Assembly (NCBI GenBank): GCA_044375695.1
Contig: JBILMG010000022.1
Span: 1-14,384, forward strand
From: DATDYW01 sp044375695
GTDB lineage: Bacteria > Patescibacteriota > Minisyncoccia > Phycocordibacterales > JAACPR01
Direction of reading: 5' to 3'
DNA length: 14,384 nt
The notes beneath the pieces were generated by a model that saw nothing but the letters and a program-made list of their open reading frames with translations, did not search any database and was not told where the DNA came from. Within the stretch, counting starts at the first letter, position 1. Each line of letters begins with the position of its first letter. The position numbers and the translations under genes are program-made. Below are positions 1 through 7,200 of the stretch, one piece after another.

Positions 1-117
1 TCGCCGCAGGACCCATCCGGTATTCGCCTCGGCGCCGCCGCCGAGACCACCCGCGGCAAAACCGAAGCCGATTTCGTGGAAATTGCCCGCCGCATCGACG
101 CGACGCTTCGCGCCTAG
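1..117 (+). CDS. glyA: Serine hydroxymethyltransferase, C-terminal end (partial)
   Basis: The window opens inside a reading frame that runs 38 codons to a TAG at 115-117. The residues DPSGIRLG, followed by a TTRG motif, match the conserved C-terminal segment of serine hydroxymethyltransferase (family pattern SGIRxGTPAxTTRG), where the arginine of SGIR contacts the substrate carboxylate. The frame ends about 20 residues later, as expected for the family. GlyA is a cytosolic PLP enzyme that converts serine and tetrahydrofolate to glycine and methylene-tetrahydrofolate, the one-carbon donor for dTMP synthesis, so its position just before tmk makes metabolic sense. Only the tail is visible, so catalytic residues and the start cannot be judged. 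In this copy the usual GTPA is GAAA. Confidence 0.85.
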   Translation, partial: SPQDPSGIRLGAAAETTRGKTEADFVEIARRIDATLRA

Positions 118-151
118 TACACCGCGCCACATCTTGGGACGCCTCGCCATA

Positions 152-180
152 TTGTCGCGCCGCCGGTGCGGCTCTAGTCT
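152..180 (+). promoter_or_regulatory. Candidate sigma70-type promoter of tmk
   Basis: TTGTCG at 152-157 and TAGTCT at 175-180 are separated by 17 bases, the optimal sigma70 spacing. Transcription would start near 187 and give an A-rich, Shine-Dalgarno-free leader of about 28 nt before the ATG at 215. This supports 215 rather than 83 as the tmk start, because an ATG at 83 would lie upstream of the promoter. Confidence 0.5.
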
Positions 181-214
181 TTTCCCGAAACGAACCAAAC
201 CAAATAAAAACAAA

Positions 215-976
215 ATGAATTCGAATCAAGGCATTAACTCCGGCGACGAAAGCTGGACGGCAATGGAAGGCACTAGCCGGGGCACCCTCATTACGGTCGA
301 GGGCCTGGACGGGTCTGGTAAATCGACGCTGGTCAGGAACCTCGTTTCTCGCCTCGGGCGAGACGGACGAAAGGTTGTGGTCACCCGAGAACCAGGCGGT
401 CCTGCGCGGCTGGAAGGTGAGTACCCGTCGGTCGCGCAGATTCTCCGGAAGGTTCTCGTCGAGCCGCACGCGCTCGGAATCACCGAGAAGCTGCCGCACG
501 AGGCGACGCTGTTCCTGTTCATCGCCGCGCGCTTCGCGCACATGAATGCGACGGTCCTGCCGGCGCTGCGCGAGGGTGCGGTGGTCCTGTGCGACCGCTT
601 CTACGGATCTACCTTCGCGTTCCAGCTCTACGGGCTCGAGCTCATGTCGAGGCATAACCCAGCAGCCAAGCGGCTCTACCTCGATGCCTGCTCGATGCTG
701 CCGCGCCACCCCGACGCGTACGTTTACCTGTCTGCGCCAGACGAGGTGCTGGCCGAGCGTCGCCGTCGGCGCACCGGGGAACAGAACCACATCGACCGCC
801 TGGGGCCAGAGTTCCACGCGCGGGTGCGACAAGGGTACGAACGCTTCTTCGGCCTCGACGGGGCGCCCCCAGAGCTTCCCGGCATTGCCGAGCGTCTGGT
901 CATTGGCGACGCCGCGCTTACGCCCGAGCCGCTCGCCGATTCTGTCGCCAAAAGGCTCGCGCCGTTCCTCGGCTGA
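215..976 (+). CDS. tmk: Thymidylate kinase (dTMP kinase)
   Basis: This cytosolic P-loop kinase phosphorylates dTMP to dTDP with ATP, an essential step in making dTTP. Numbering from the ATG at 215 (253 aa), the Walker A loop GLDGSGKST is at about residues 30-38. The family motif REPGG is at 58-62, and the DRF at 127-129 corresponds to the DRY/S motif followed by the SxxFQ segment. An arginine-rich lid (about residues 180-187) is followed by VRQGYERFF. The frame is open from 83, but that start overlaps glyA and lies upstream of the likely promoter. An ATG at 263 is also possible and would remove 16 poorly conserved residues. At 253 aa it is somewhat longer than typical bacterial Tmk (about 205-215 aa), with an insertion after REPGG. 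No ribosome binding site is seen; the leader is A-rich. The stop codon lies inside the terminator hairpin. Confidence 0.93.
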   Translation: MNSNQGINSGDESWTAMEGTSRGTLITVEGLDGSGKSTLVRNLVSRLGRDGRKVVVTREPGGPARLEGEYPSVAQILRKVLVEPHALGITEKLPHEATLFLFIAARFAHMNATVLPALREGAVVLCDRFYGSTFAFQLYGLELMSRHNPAAKRLYLDACSMLPRHPDAYVYLSAPDEVLAERRRRRTGEQNHIDRLGPEFHARVRQGYERFFGLDGAPPELPGIAERLVIGDAALTPEPLADSVAKRLAPFLG

Positions 977-993
977 GGAGCGGCTTTTCTTTT
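961..993 (+). terminator. Rho-independent terminator of tmk
   Basis: A 10-bp stem (961-970 with 975-984, one G-T pair) with a 4-nt loop is followed directly by TTTTCTTTT at 985-993. The tmk stop codon (974-976) sits at the loop/stem edge, so the last three codons of tmk form the left arm. Confidence 0.88.
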
Positions 994-1013
994 GCCCGCC
1001 CGCGCCGTAGAGT
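992..1013 (+). promoter_or_regulatory. Possible -10 region of the SPFH gene
   Basis: TAGAGT at 1008-1013 fits the TAnnnT pattern seen before other genes here and lies 20 nt before the ATG at 1034. TTGCCC at 992-997 is only 10 bases upstream, too close for a normal -35; TTTTCT at 985-990 (in the tmk terminator tract) is at the proper 17-base spacing but is a poor match. The call is weak. Confidence 0.25.
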
Positions 1014-1033
1014 TGCCTCGTTAAACAAAACCC

Positions 1034-1774
1034 ATGCCCATTTTCATCCTCGCCTTCTTCGGCCTCATCGCGATCCTCTCGTTCCTCCGCCAGGTTAACC
1101 AGTACGAGCGTGGCGTGACCTTCCTCATGGGCCGCTTCTACAAGGTGAAGCAGCCGGGCTGGCGCCTCGTGGTGCCGGTGTTCCAGTCGATGCGCAAGGT
1201 GGATACCCGCCTCAAAGCTGTCGACGTGCCGGACCAGAAGGCGATCACCAAGGATAACGTGCAGGTGGCGGTGAACGCGGTCATCTACTACAAGGTAGCC
1301 GACGCCGAGAAGGCCATCCTCAACGTCGAGGACTACTACTACGCGATGCTGCAGTTCGCGCAGACCACCATGCGCAACGCGATTGGCGAGGTCGAGCTCG
1401 ACACCTTGCTCGCCGAGCGCGCGCACGTCTCCGAGCGCATCAAGGCCGCCGTCGACGCCGCGACCCTCGAGTGGGGTATCGACGTGACTTCGGTTGAGCT
1501 CAAGGACATCTCGCTCGACGCCTCGATGGAGCGCACCATCGCCAAGCAGGCCGAAGCCGAGCGCGAGCGCCGCGCGGTGATCATTACCTCCGAGGGTGAG
1601 GTGGCCGCATCCGAGAATCTCGCCAAGGCGGCCGCGACCCTCTCGGCGGCTCCGGGTGCGCTGCACATTCGCACGCTCCAGGCCATCAACGACGTTTCAT
1701 CCGACCAGTCCAACACCATCGTGTTCGCGGTGCCGGTCGAGATTCTGTCGGCCTTCGCGAAGAAGGGGGAGTAG
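1034..1774 (+). CDS. Stomatin/slipin-type SPFH (band 7) membrane protein
   Basis: This 246-residue protein starts with a hydrophobic segment (about residues 2-18), followed by the SPFH/band 7 domain (about 20-190). The domain has the family signatures YERGVxFxxGRF, PGWRLVVPVF and VDTRLKAVDVPDQ. A charged helical stretch with EAERERRA (about 173-182) is the usual oligomerisation coiled coil, and an alanine-rich tail follows. Length and order match bacterial slipins. Slipins form membrane-attached rings or cages in detergent-resistant microdomains and are linked to membrane organisation and protease control; the exact role here is unknown. Many bacterial slipins are paired with an NfeD protein, but none is adjacent. 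The gene appears to be a single unit, with terminators before and after it. The leader (TTAAACAAAACCC) has no Shine-Dalgarno sequence. Confidence 0.9.
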   Translation: MPIFILAFFGLIAILSFLRQVNQYERGVTFLMGRFYKVKQPGWRLVVPVFQSMRKVDTRLKAVDVPDQKAITKDNVQVAVNAVIYYKVADAEKAILNVEDYYYAMLQFAQTTMRNAIGEVELDTLLAERAHVSERIKAAVDAATLEWGIDVTSVELKDISLDASMERTIAKQAEAERERRAVIITSEGEVAASENLAKAAATLSAAPGALHIRTLQAINDVSSDQSNTIVFAVPVEILSAFAKKGE

Positions 1775-1794
1775 CCTCGCGGCTGGTTACGGGA

Positions 1795-1827
1795 AAGGGG
1801 TGCCCTTCGGGCGCCCCTTGACATTTT
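1795..1827 (+). terminator. Hairpin terminator after the SPFH gene
   Basis: An 11-bp stem (1795-1805 with 1809-1819, one T-G pair) with a 3-nt TTC loop is followed by GACATTTT. The T-tract is poorer than at the other terminators in this window, and the end of the stem doubles as the start of the next promoter's TTGACA. Confidence 0.6.
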
Positions 1828-1845
1828 CAATATTTTACTTAATTT
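1818..1845 (+). promoter_or_regulatory. Promoter of the 185-residue membrane protein gene
   Basis: A perfect -35 hexamer TTGACA (1818-1823) is followed after 16 bases by TAATTT (1840-1845) in the most AT-rich stretch of the window. The expected start is near 1852, giving a leader of about 16 nt before the ATG at 1869. The first two bases of the -35 are shared with the preceding terminator stem. Confidence 0.6.
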
Positions 1846-1868
1846 AATTAACGGTTCAATCCTTAAAA

Positions 1869-2426
1869 ATGAATACCCTAGCTCAAATACCTACCCCTAT
1901 CGGCATGCTCCTCGTGAGCCTGCTCACCATCATCGCCCTAATCGTCCTCGTCTCTCTGATGCAATCAGCCGAAGAGCGACGTCTCGCGAATCGTCGAAAA
2001 GAGGTCGCCCGCGAGATGCTCGAAGATATCAACGCGCTCCTGCCGGCGTTCGCCAGCGGCTGGGCGCTGACCTTTTCGGGCGAAGCTCCAAGCCTGCTAC
2101 GCCTCAAGAACGTGCGCCTGGCCAAAAGCTCGAGCGGGGGATACTTCCTCGACCTAGCAGCCGTCGAGGTTTTTGTCCCAGGCGACGCCGCCAATCCTTG
2201 GGTCTCTTCGTGGAAGGCTGACGACGCCACCCGGCCTTGGACTTTCGAGCTAGACGAAATGCCGACGTTCTGCGGCAGTGCCGACATGGTCTTGGTTAAG
2301 TCGGCTCACGTTGGCACCGGGCCGCTCGCGCTCTTCAGGGAAGGGTCTCCTCTCATTGGGGTAGCGTTCGCTTTCTCGGCGGTTGCCTGTACGCCGCCGC
2401 CAGCCGACGATGCTCCCGCGCCCTGA
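1869..2426 (+). CDS. Unknown protein with N-terminal membrane anchor
   Basis: I do not recognise this 185-residue protein. It begins with a short polar lead, then one strongly hydrophobic segment (about residues 11-31) followed by a charged, helical stretch (EERRLANRRKEVAREM, about 36-51). This looks like an uncleaved signal anchor. The basic residues following the segment suggest, by the positive-inside rule, that the soluble part may be cytoplasmic. The rest (about 55-185) is mixed alpha/beta with alternating hydrophobics. Three cysteines (FCGS, VACT region) form no clear metal site. It ends in a proline/alanine/aspartate-rich tail. It is a single gene with its own promoter and a strong terminator. 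The ATG follows an A-rich leader without a Shine-Dalgarno sequence. Coding composition is slightly less GC-biased than that of the neighbours. Confidence 0.75.
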   Translation: MNTLAQIPTPIGMLLVSLLTIIALIVLVSLMQSAEERRLANRRKEVAREMLEDINALLPAFASGWALTFSGEAPSLLRLKNVRLAKSSSGGYFLDLAAVEVFVPGDAANPWVSSWKADDATRPWTFELDEMPTFCGSADMVLVKSAHVGTGPLALFREGSPLIGVAFAFSAVACTPPPADDAPAP

Positions 2427-2439
2427 TTCTCCGACGTCA

Positions 2440-2471
2440 GCCGCGCTCTCCCGAGCGCGGCCTTTTCTTTT
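2440..2471 (+). terminator. Rho-independent terminator before argS
   Basis: A perfect 9-bp GC-rich stem (2440-2448 with 2453-2461) and a TCCC loop are followed by CTTTTCTTTT. It ends transcription of the 185-residue protein gene 13 bases after its stop and runs into the argS promoter region. Confidence 0.9.
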
Positions 2472-2485
2472 GACCCTCTCGCCGC

Positions 2486-2491
2486 TAGTAT
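2486..2491 (+). promoter_or_regulatory. argS -10 box, six bases before the start codon
   Basis: TAGTAT at 2486-2491 precedes the GTG start (2498) by six bases, so transcription should begin at or within a base or two of the start codon. A -35 at normal spacing would fall on TTTTCT (2463-2468) inside the preceding terminator tract, a poor match. TTGACC at 2470-2475 is only 10 bases away. Confidence 0.5.
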
Positions 2492-2497
2492 GCCCTC

Positions 2498-4231
2498 GTG
2501 ACCGTAGCCGAAGACATTCTCCCGATTCTGCGCCGCGCCCTCGAGGCGTCCGGCGTCGTCGACGCGACGCCTTCGCTCGACAAGCCGACCGCCGCCGAGC
2601 ACGGCGACTACGCCTCGGCCGTCTGCCTCGCGGCGGGGAAGCGCCTCGGCCAGAACCCGAAAGAGCTCGCCGAGATGGTGGCCGACGCGATGCGCACCGA
2701 CTCCGCGTTCGGCGCGATCCTCGCGTCAGTCGACGTCGCGGGCCCGGGCTTCCTCAACTTTCGCGTGGCGCCGTCGCGTCTCGCCGCCGAGCTCGCGGCT
2801 ATTCTCGCCGCCGGCGAAAAGTACGGCGACTTCGCCGGCCTCGCGGGCAAACGCGCCCTCCTCGAGTACTCGTGCCCGAACCCGTTCAAGCCGCTCCACA
2901 TCGGCCACATGATGGCGAACGCGATCGGCGAGGCGCTCTCTCGTCTCTACGCCAAGGCCGGCGCCGACGTCACCCGCGTCACCTACGGCGGCGATGTTGG
3001 CCTCCACGTGGCAAAGGCTATTTGGGGCATGGAGCAGATTGCGGGCGAGGCCCCGGCTGATGATGCGCCGACCGCGCTCAAGGTTCGCTTCGTCGGCCGC
3101 GCCTACGCGCTCGGCTCCGAGGCGTACGAAGGCGAAGATCCCGCTCCGAAGGCTCACATTGCCGACATTAATACCCGCGTTTTCTCGGGTCAGACCACCG
3201 AGAGCGAGAAGCGCTGGTACGAGCGCGGCCGCGCCTGGTCCATCGCGCATTTCCACGAAATGTACGAGGCGATTGGTTCACGCTTCGACCACGAGGTCTG
3301 GGAGAAAGAGGTCGAGGCGCGCGGCAAGAAAATCGTCACGGAGAACCTCGGCAAAGTTTTCGAGGAGAGCGACGGCGCCGTCGTGTACAAGGGCGAGAAG
3401 GTGGGGCTGCACACCCGCGTCTTCCTCACGTCCAAAGGTCTGCCGGCCTACGAGGCCAAAGAAATTGGCTGGGCGTTCGAAAAGGAGGACCGCTACCACC
3501 CAGACCTCGCCGTCTTGGTGACCGCCTCCGAGCAGCTGCAGTACTTCAAGGTGGTGCAGGCGGCGCTCGCCGAAATTGAGCCGTCGATTCCCGCGAAGAC
3601 CTCGCACGTGACCCACGGCATGATGCGCCTCGCCGACGGCAAAATTTCGTCGCGCAAGGGTAACGCCATGATCGCGCTCGACCTGCTCGAGGCCGCCCGC
3701 GATAAGTCGCGCGAGGTTATCGGCGGACGTGGCTTCTCTCCCGAAGAGGAGGTTTCCGTCGCGAACTCGGTCGCCGTCGCCGCCATCAAGTACCAAATCC
3801 TCAAGCAGTCGCCGGGCAAGGACATCGTCTTCGACCTCGACCAGGCGACGTCCTTGGTGGGGGAGTCGGGCCCGTACATTCAGTACGCCGCCACCCGCGC
3901 GCGCTCGGTCGCCGCGAAGGCGAAAGAGGCTGGCATCGCCGTCGTGCCTTCTGCCGCTGTGCTCGCGACAGACGGCGAGCCGCTCGTCGCCATCCTTGCC
4001 CGTACCCCGGACGCCTACCGCCGCGCGTTCCGCGAAAAGGCGCCGCAGCACGTCGCCCAGCATCTCCTCGAAATCTCCGCCGCCTGGAACGGCTTCTACG
4101 AGCGCCGCTCTATCGTTTCGGCCGAGAGCCCCGAAGCCGCCGCGCACCGCCTCGCGGTCGCCGAGGCGACGTTCGCCGCCGTCAGCGCCGGTCTCGACGT
4201 TCTCGGCGTGTCGCTCCCCCCGCGAATGTAG
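2498..4231 (+). CDS. argS: Arginyl-tRNA synthetase
   Basis: This class I synthetase charges tRNA-Arg with arginine in the cytosol. The 577-residue protein has the N-terminal tRNA-binding domain (about 1-90, with the AAEHGDYAS segment). The catalytic Rossmann domain follows, with PNPFKPLHIGH (HIGH at residues 134-137) and the ArgRS YGGDVGLHV segment. KISSRKGN (382-389) stands in the place of KMSKS; ArgRS often deviates there. The C-terminal DALR anticodon-binding domain ends in LDVLGVSLPPRM, the usual ArgRS terminus, so the gene is complete. The start is a GTG at 2498, preceded by a -10 box and no Shine-Dalgarno sequence. A terminator stands before the gene; ileS begins 39 bases after its stop with its own -10 box. 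Confidence 0.97.
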   Translation: MTVAEDILPILRRALEASGVVDATPSLDKPTAAEHGDYASAVCLAAGKRLGQNPKELAEMVADAMRTDSAFGAILASVDVAGPGFLNFRVAPSRLAAELAAILAAGEKYGDFAGLAGKRALLEYSCPNPFKPLHIGHMMANAIGEALSRLYAKAGADVTRVTYGGDVGLHVAKAIWGMEQIAGEAPADDAPTALKVRFVGRAYALGSEAYEGEDPAPKAHIADINTRVFSGQTTESEKRWYERGRAWSIAHFHEMYEAIGSRFDHEVWEKEVEARGKKIVTENLGKVFEESDGAVVYKGEKVGLHTRVFLTSKGLPAYEAKEIGWAFEKEDRYHPDLAVLVTASEQLQYFKVVQAALAEIEPSIPAKTSHVTHGMMRLADGKISSRKGNAMIALDLLEAARDKSREVIGGRGFSPEEEVSVANSVAVAAIKYQILKQSPGKDIVFDLDQATSLVGESGPYIQYAATRARSVAAKAKEAGIAVVPSAAVLATDGEPLVAILARTPDAYRRAFREKAPQHVAQHLLEISAAWNGFYERRSIVSAESPEAAAHRLAVAEATFAAVSAGLDVLGVSLPPRM

Positions 4232-4246
4232 CCGCTTTCCGGCGAC

Positions 4247-4275
4247 CTGCAAAAAAACCTTACGGGTGCTATGCT
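4247..4275 (+). promoter_or_regulatory. Candidate ileS promoter with extended -10
   Basis: TATGCT (4270-4275) is preceded by TGC (4267-4269), the extended -10 form, and by CTGCAA (4247-4252) at 17 bases. The box overlaps the ATG at 4271. If it is the real promoter, translation would start at the in-frame GTG at 4283, seven bases downstream. Confidence 0.45.
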
Positions 4276-7200
4276 CGCCCGCGTGAAAGGGGAGAAGACC
4301 GACGCCGGCGCTCCGGTTGCCAAAACCGAGGTAGCCCTCCGCGAGGAGGCGACTTTGGCGTTCTGGCAGCGTGAGAAAATCTTCGAAGAGACCTTGTCGC
4401 GCGAGGCGCCCCTGGGTGAGGTTGTCACCTACGACGGCCCGCCGTTCGCCACCGGCCTGCCGCACTTCGGCCACCTCCTGCCGACGTCCATCAAGGACGC
4501 GATCCCGCGCTACCTCACCATGAAGGGGCACCGCGTGCTGCGCCGCTGGGGCTGGGACTGCCACGGGCTCCCGATCGAGACCCTCATCCAGAAGGAGCTC
4601 AATTTGGCTACCAAGGCCGACATCGAGCGCGTCGGCGTCGCGACCTTCAACCGCGCCGCCCGCGACTCCGTCATGCGCTACGACGCCGAGTGGAAGAAAA
4701 TCATTCCGCGTCTCGGCCGCTGGGTCGACATGGAGGACTCGTACAAGACCATGGACGCCACCTACGCCGAGAGCGCCTGGTGGGCTTTTGCCGAGCTCTC
4801 CAGGAAGGGGCTCACCTACGAGGGGCGCAAGAGCGTGCACGTCTCGCCGGCGCTCGAGACGCCGCTCTCGAACTTCGAGGTCGCGCAGGCCTACAAGGAT
4901 ATCGACGATCTCTCGGTCACGGCCAAGTTTCCGGTAGCCGGCCAGCCGAACACGTACCTACTCGCGTGGACGACGACGCCGTGGACGCTGCCCGGCAACG
5001 CCGCAGTCGCGGTTAACCCGAGCCTCGTCTACGCCCGCGTCGAGAGCGATGGCGCCACCTACATCGTCGCCGAGAACCTCGTGACGGCTAACTTTGAAGG
5101 CAAAGACCACCGTGTCGCCTCGACCGTTACGGGCGCCGAACTTGTCGGCCTCTCCTACGAGCCGCTGTTCCCGGATGCCGCGCCGAAGAACCGCGCGAAG
5201 CTGTGGAAGGTGTACGCCGGCGATTTCGTGACCGCCGAAGACGGCACCGGCCTCGTGCACATCGCGCCGGCGTTCGGTGAGGACGACCTCAACCTCGGCG
5301 AGCGCGAAGGCCTACCCGTCATCGTTCACGTCGGCATGGACGGCAAGATTTTCGGCACCGGCCTCCCGGAGCTCGACGGCCGCCAGGCGAAGCCCGCCCA
5401 CGATCCGTCCGAGACGGACGTCGAGGTGGTGAAGCTGCTCGCCGCCCGCGCGCGCCTCTTCGCCAAGAAGAAGTACCGCCACAGCTACCCGCACTGCTGG
5501 CGCACCGGCGTGCCGCTCCTCAACTACGCGCTCTCGTCGTGGTTCGTGAAGGTTTCCGCCATCCGCGCGAAGCTCGCGAAGCTAAACGACGGCGTGCGCT
5601 GGGTACCCGAATCGGTCGGCAAGAACCGCTTCGGCAACTGGCTGCGCGAGGCCAAAGACTGGTCCGTGTCACGTTCGCGCTACTGGGGCACGCCGATTCC
5701 GGTCTGGAAGTCTAAGGACGGGGAGACCATCGTGGTCGGCTCGCTCGAGGATCTTCGCCGCTACTCGCGCTCCTCGAACTCTTGGTTCGCGATGCGCCAC
5801 GGCGAGGCCGAATCGAACGCCCGCGGCTTCGTCAGCCAGGACAACGCCGCGCCGGCGCACCTCACCGAAACCGGCCGCGCTCAAGCCGCCGCTTCCGCTG
5901 AGGACCTCAAGAAGCAGGGGATCACCAAGATCTACTGCTCGCCGCTCTTCCGCACCATGGAGACTGCCGAAATCGTGCGCGAGGCCCTCGGCCTGCCGGC
6001 CTCCGCGGTCGTTGTCGACGAGCGCCTCAAGGAGATTCAGACCGGCATTTTCTCGGGCAAGCCGATCGGGGAGTACCGCGCCTTTTTCGCCGGCGCCGCC
6101 GACCAGACGCTGGCGCGCTTCGACATGCGTCCTGAGGGTGGCGAGAACCTGCGGGACGTGCGCGCTCGCGTGGGGAATTTCATTTACGAGGCCGACGCCG
6201 CGAACCAGAACGAGAAGATCCTCGTCGTGGCTCACGAGTACGTTGTGTGGATGCTCGACGCGGTGCGCGAGGGCGCGACCGTCGCGCGCGCCGCGGCGCT
6301 CAAAGCCGCAGATGACTACGTGCCGACCGGCGGCTGGAAGGCTTTCGACTTCGCGCCCATCCCGCGCGACGAAAACTTCGAACTCGACTTTCACCGGCCG
6401 TACGTCGACGAGGTCGTGCTGCGCGAGCGCGGCAAGGAATTCCGCCGCGTGCCGGACGTTTTCGATACCTGGTTCGATTCGGGCTCGGTGCCGTTCGCGA
6501 GCTCCGGTTTCCCGAAAGACCGCTCGCGCTTCGACGCGCCGACCGGCCTCTTCGCGCCGCTGAAAGCTCTCTTTGGCAAGGCAAAAGGTTTCCCGGCTGA
6601 GTTCATCGCCGAAGGCCTCGACCAGACGCGCGGCTGGTTCTACACCTTGCTCGTGCTCTCGGGCGCCATTTTCGGCAAAGCCCCGTACCGGAACGTTGTG
6701 GTCAACGGCCTCATCCTGGCCGAAGACGGCCGCAAGATGTCGAAGAGCCTGCGTAACTACCCGCCGATTGAAACCGTGGTCGATCGCTACGGCGCCGACG
6801 CGCTGCGCTTCTTCCTGCTAGGCAGCCCGGCCGTGCGCGGCGAAGAGGTGTGCTTCTCCGAGAAGGGCGTCGACGAGGTCGGCAAGAAGCTCGTGTCGCG
6901 CCTCGAGAACTGCCTCGCCTTCTACGTTCAGGCGGCGGGGGAGAACCCGCCGGCGCCCGGGGCCGATTCTCCGGCGGCTCTCGACCGCTGGATGGTTGCC
7001 CGCGTCGCCGAGACGGCCGCCGAGGTTGGCCGCGCCATGGAGGCCTACGAAATTGATCGCGCCGTGCGCCCGATCTTGCCGCTGGTCGACGACCTCTCGA
7101 ATTGGTTCCTGCGCCGCTCGCGCGACCGCATGCGCGAAGGGGCACCCTTGGGCGAGAAGTCTGCCGCCGTGCGCACCATGCGTTGGTCCCTCATCGAGAT

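Noticed and set aside
83..214. Upstream ATG at 83 as the tmk start
   Set aside because: It overlaps the glyA end, lies upstream of the candidate promoter, and adds 44 unconserved residues before the P-loop region.
3278..4840. 520-codon minus-strand open frame
   Set aside because: It is antisense to argS and the start of ileS, with the same GC-driven origin and repetitive VDG/LARR composition.
5776..6380. Phosphatase region of ileS as a separate gene or chimeric assembly
   Set aside because: The frame is continuous through both junctions, the junctions fall at a natural loop position, and base composition and codon use match the flanking synthetase. Reads would settle it.
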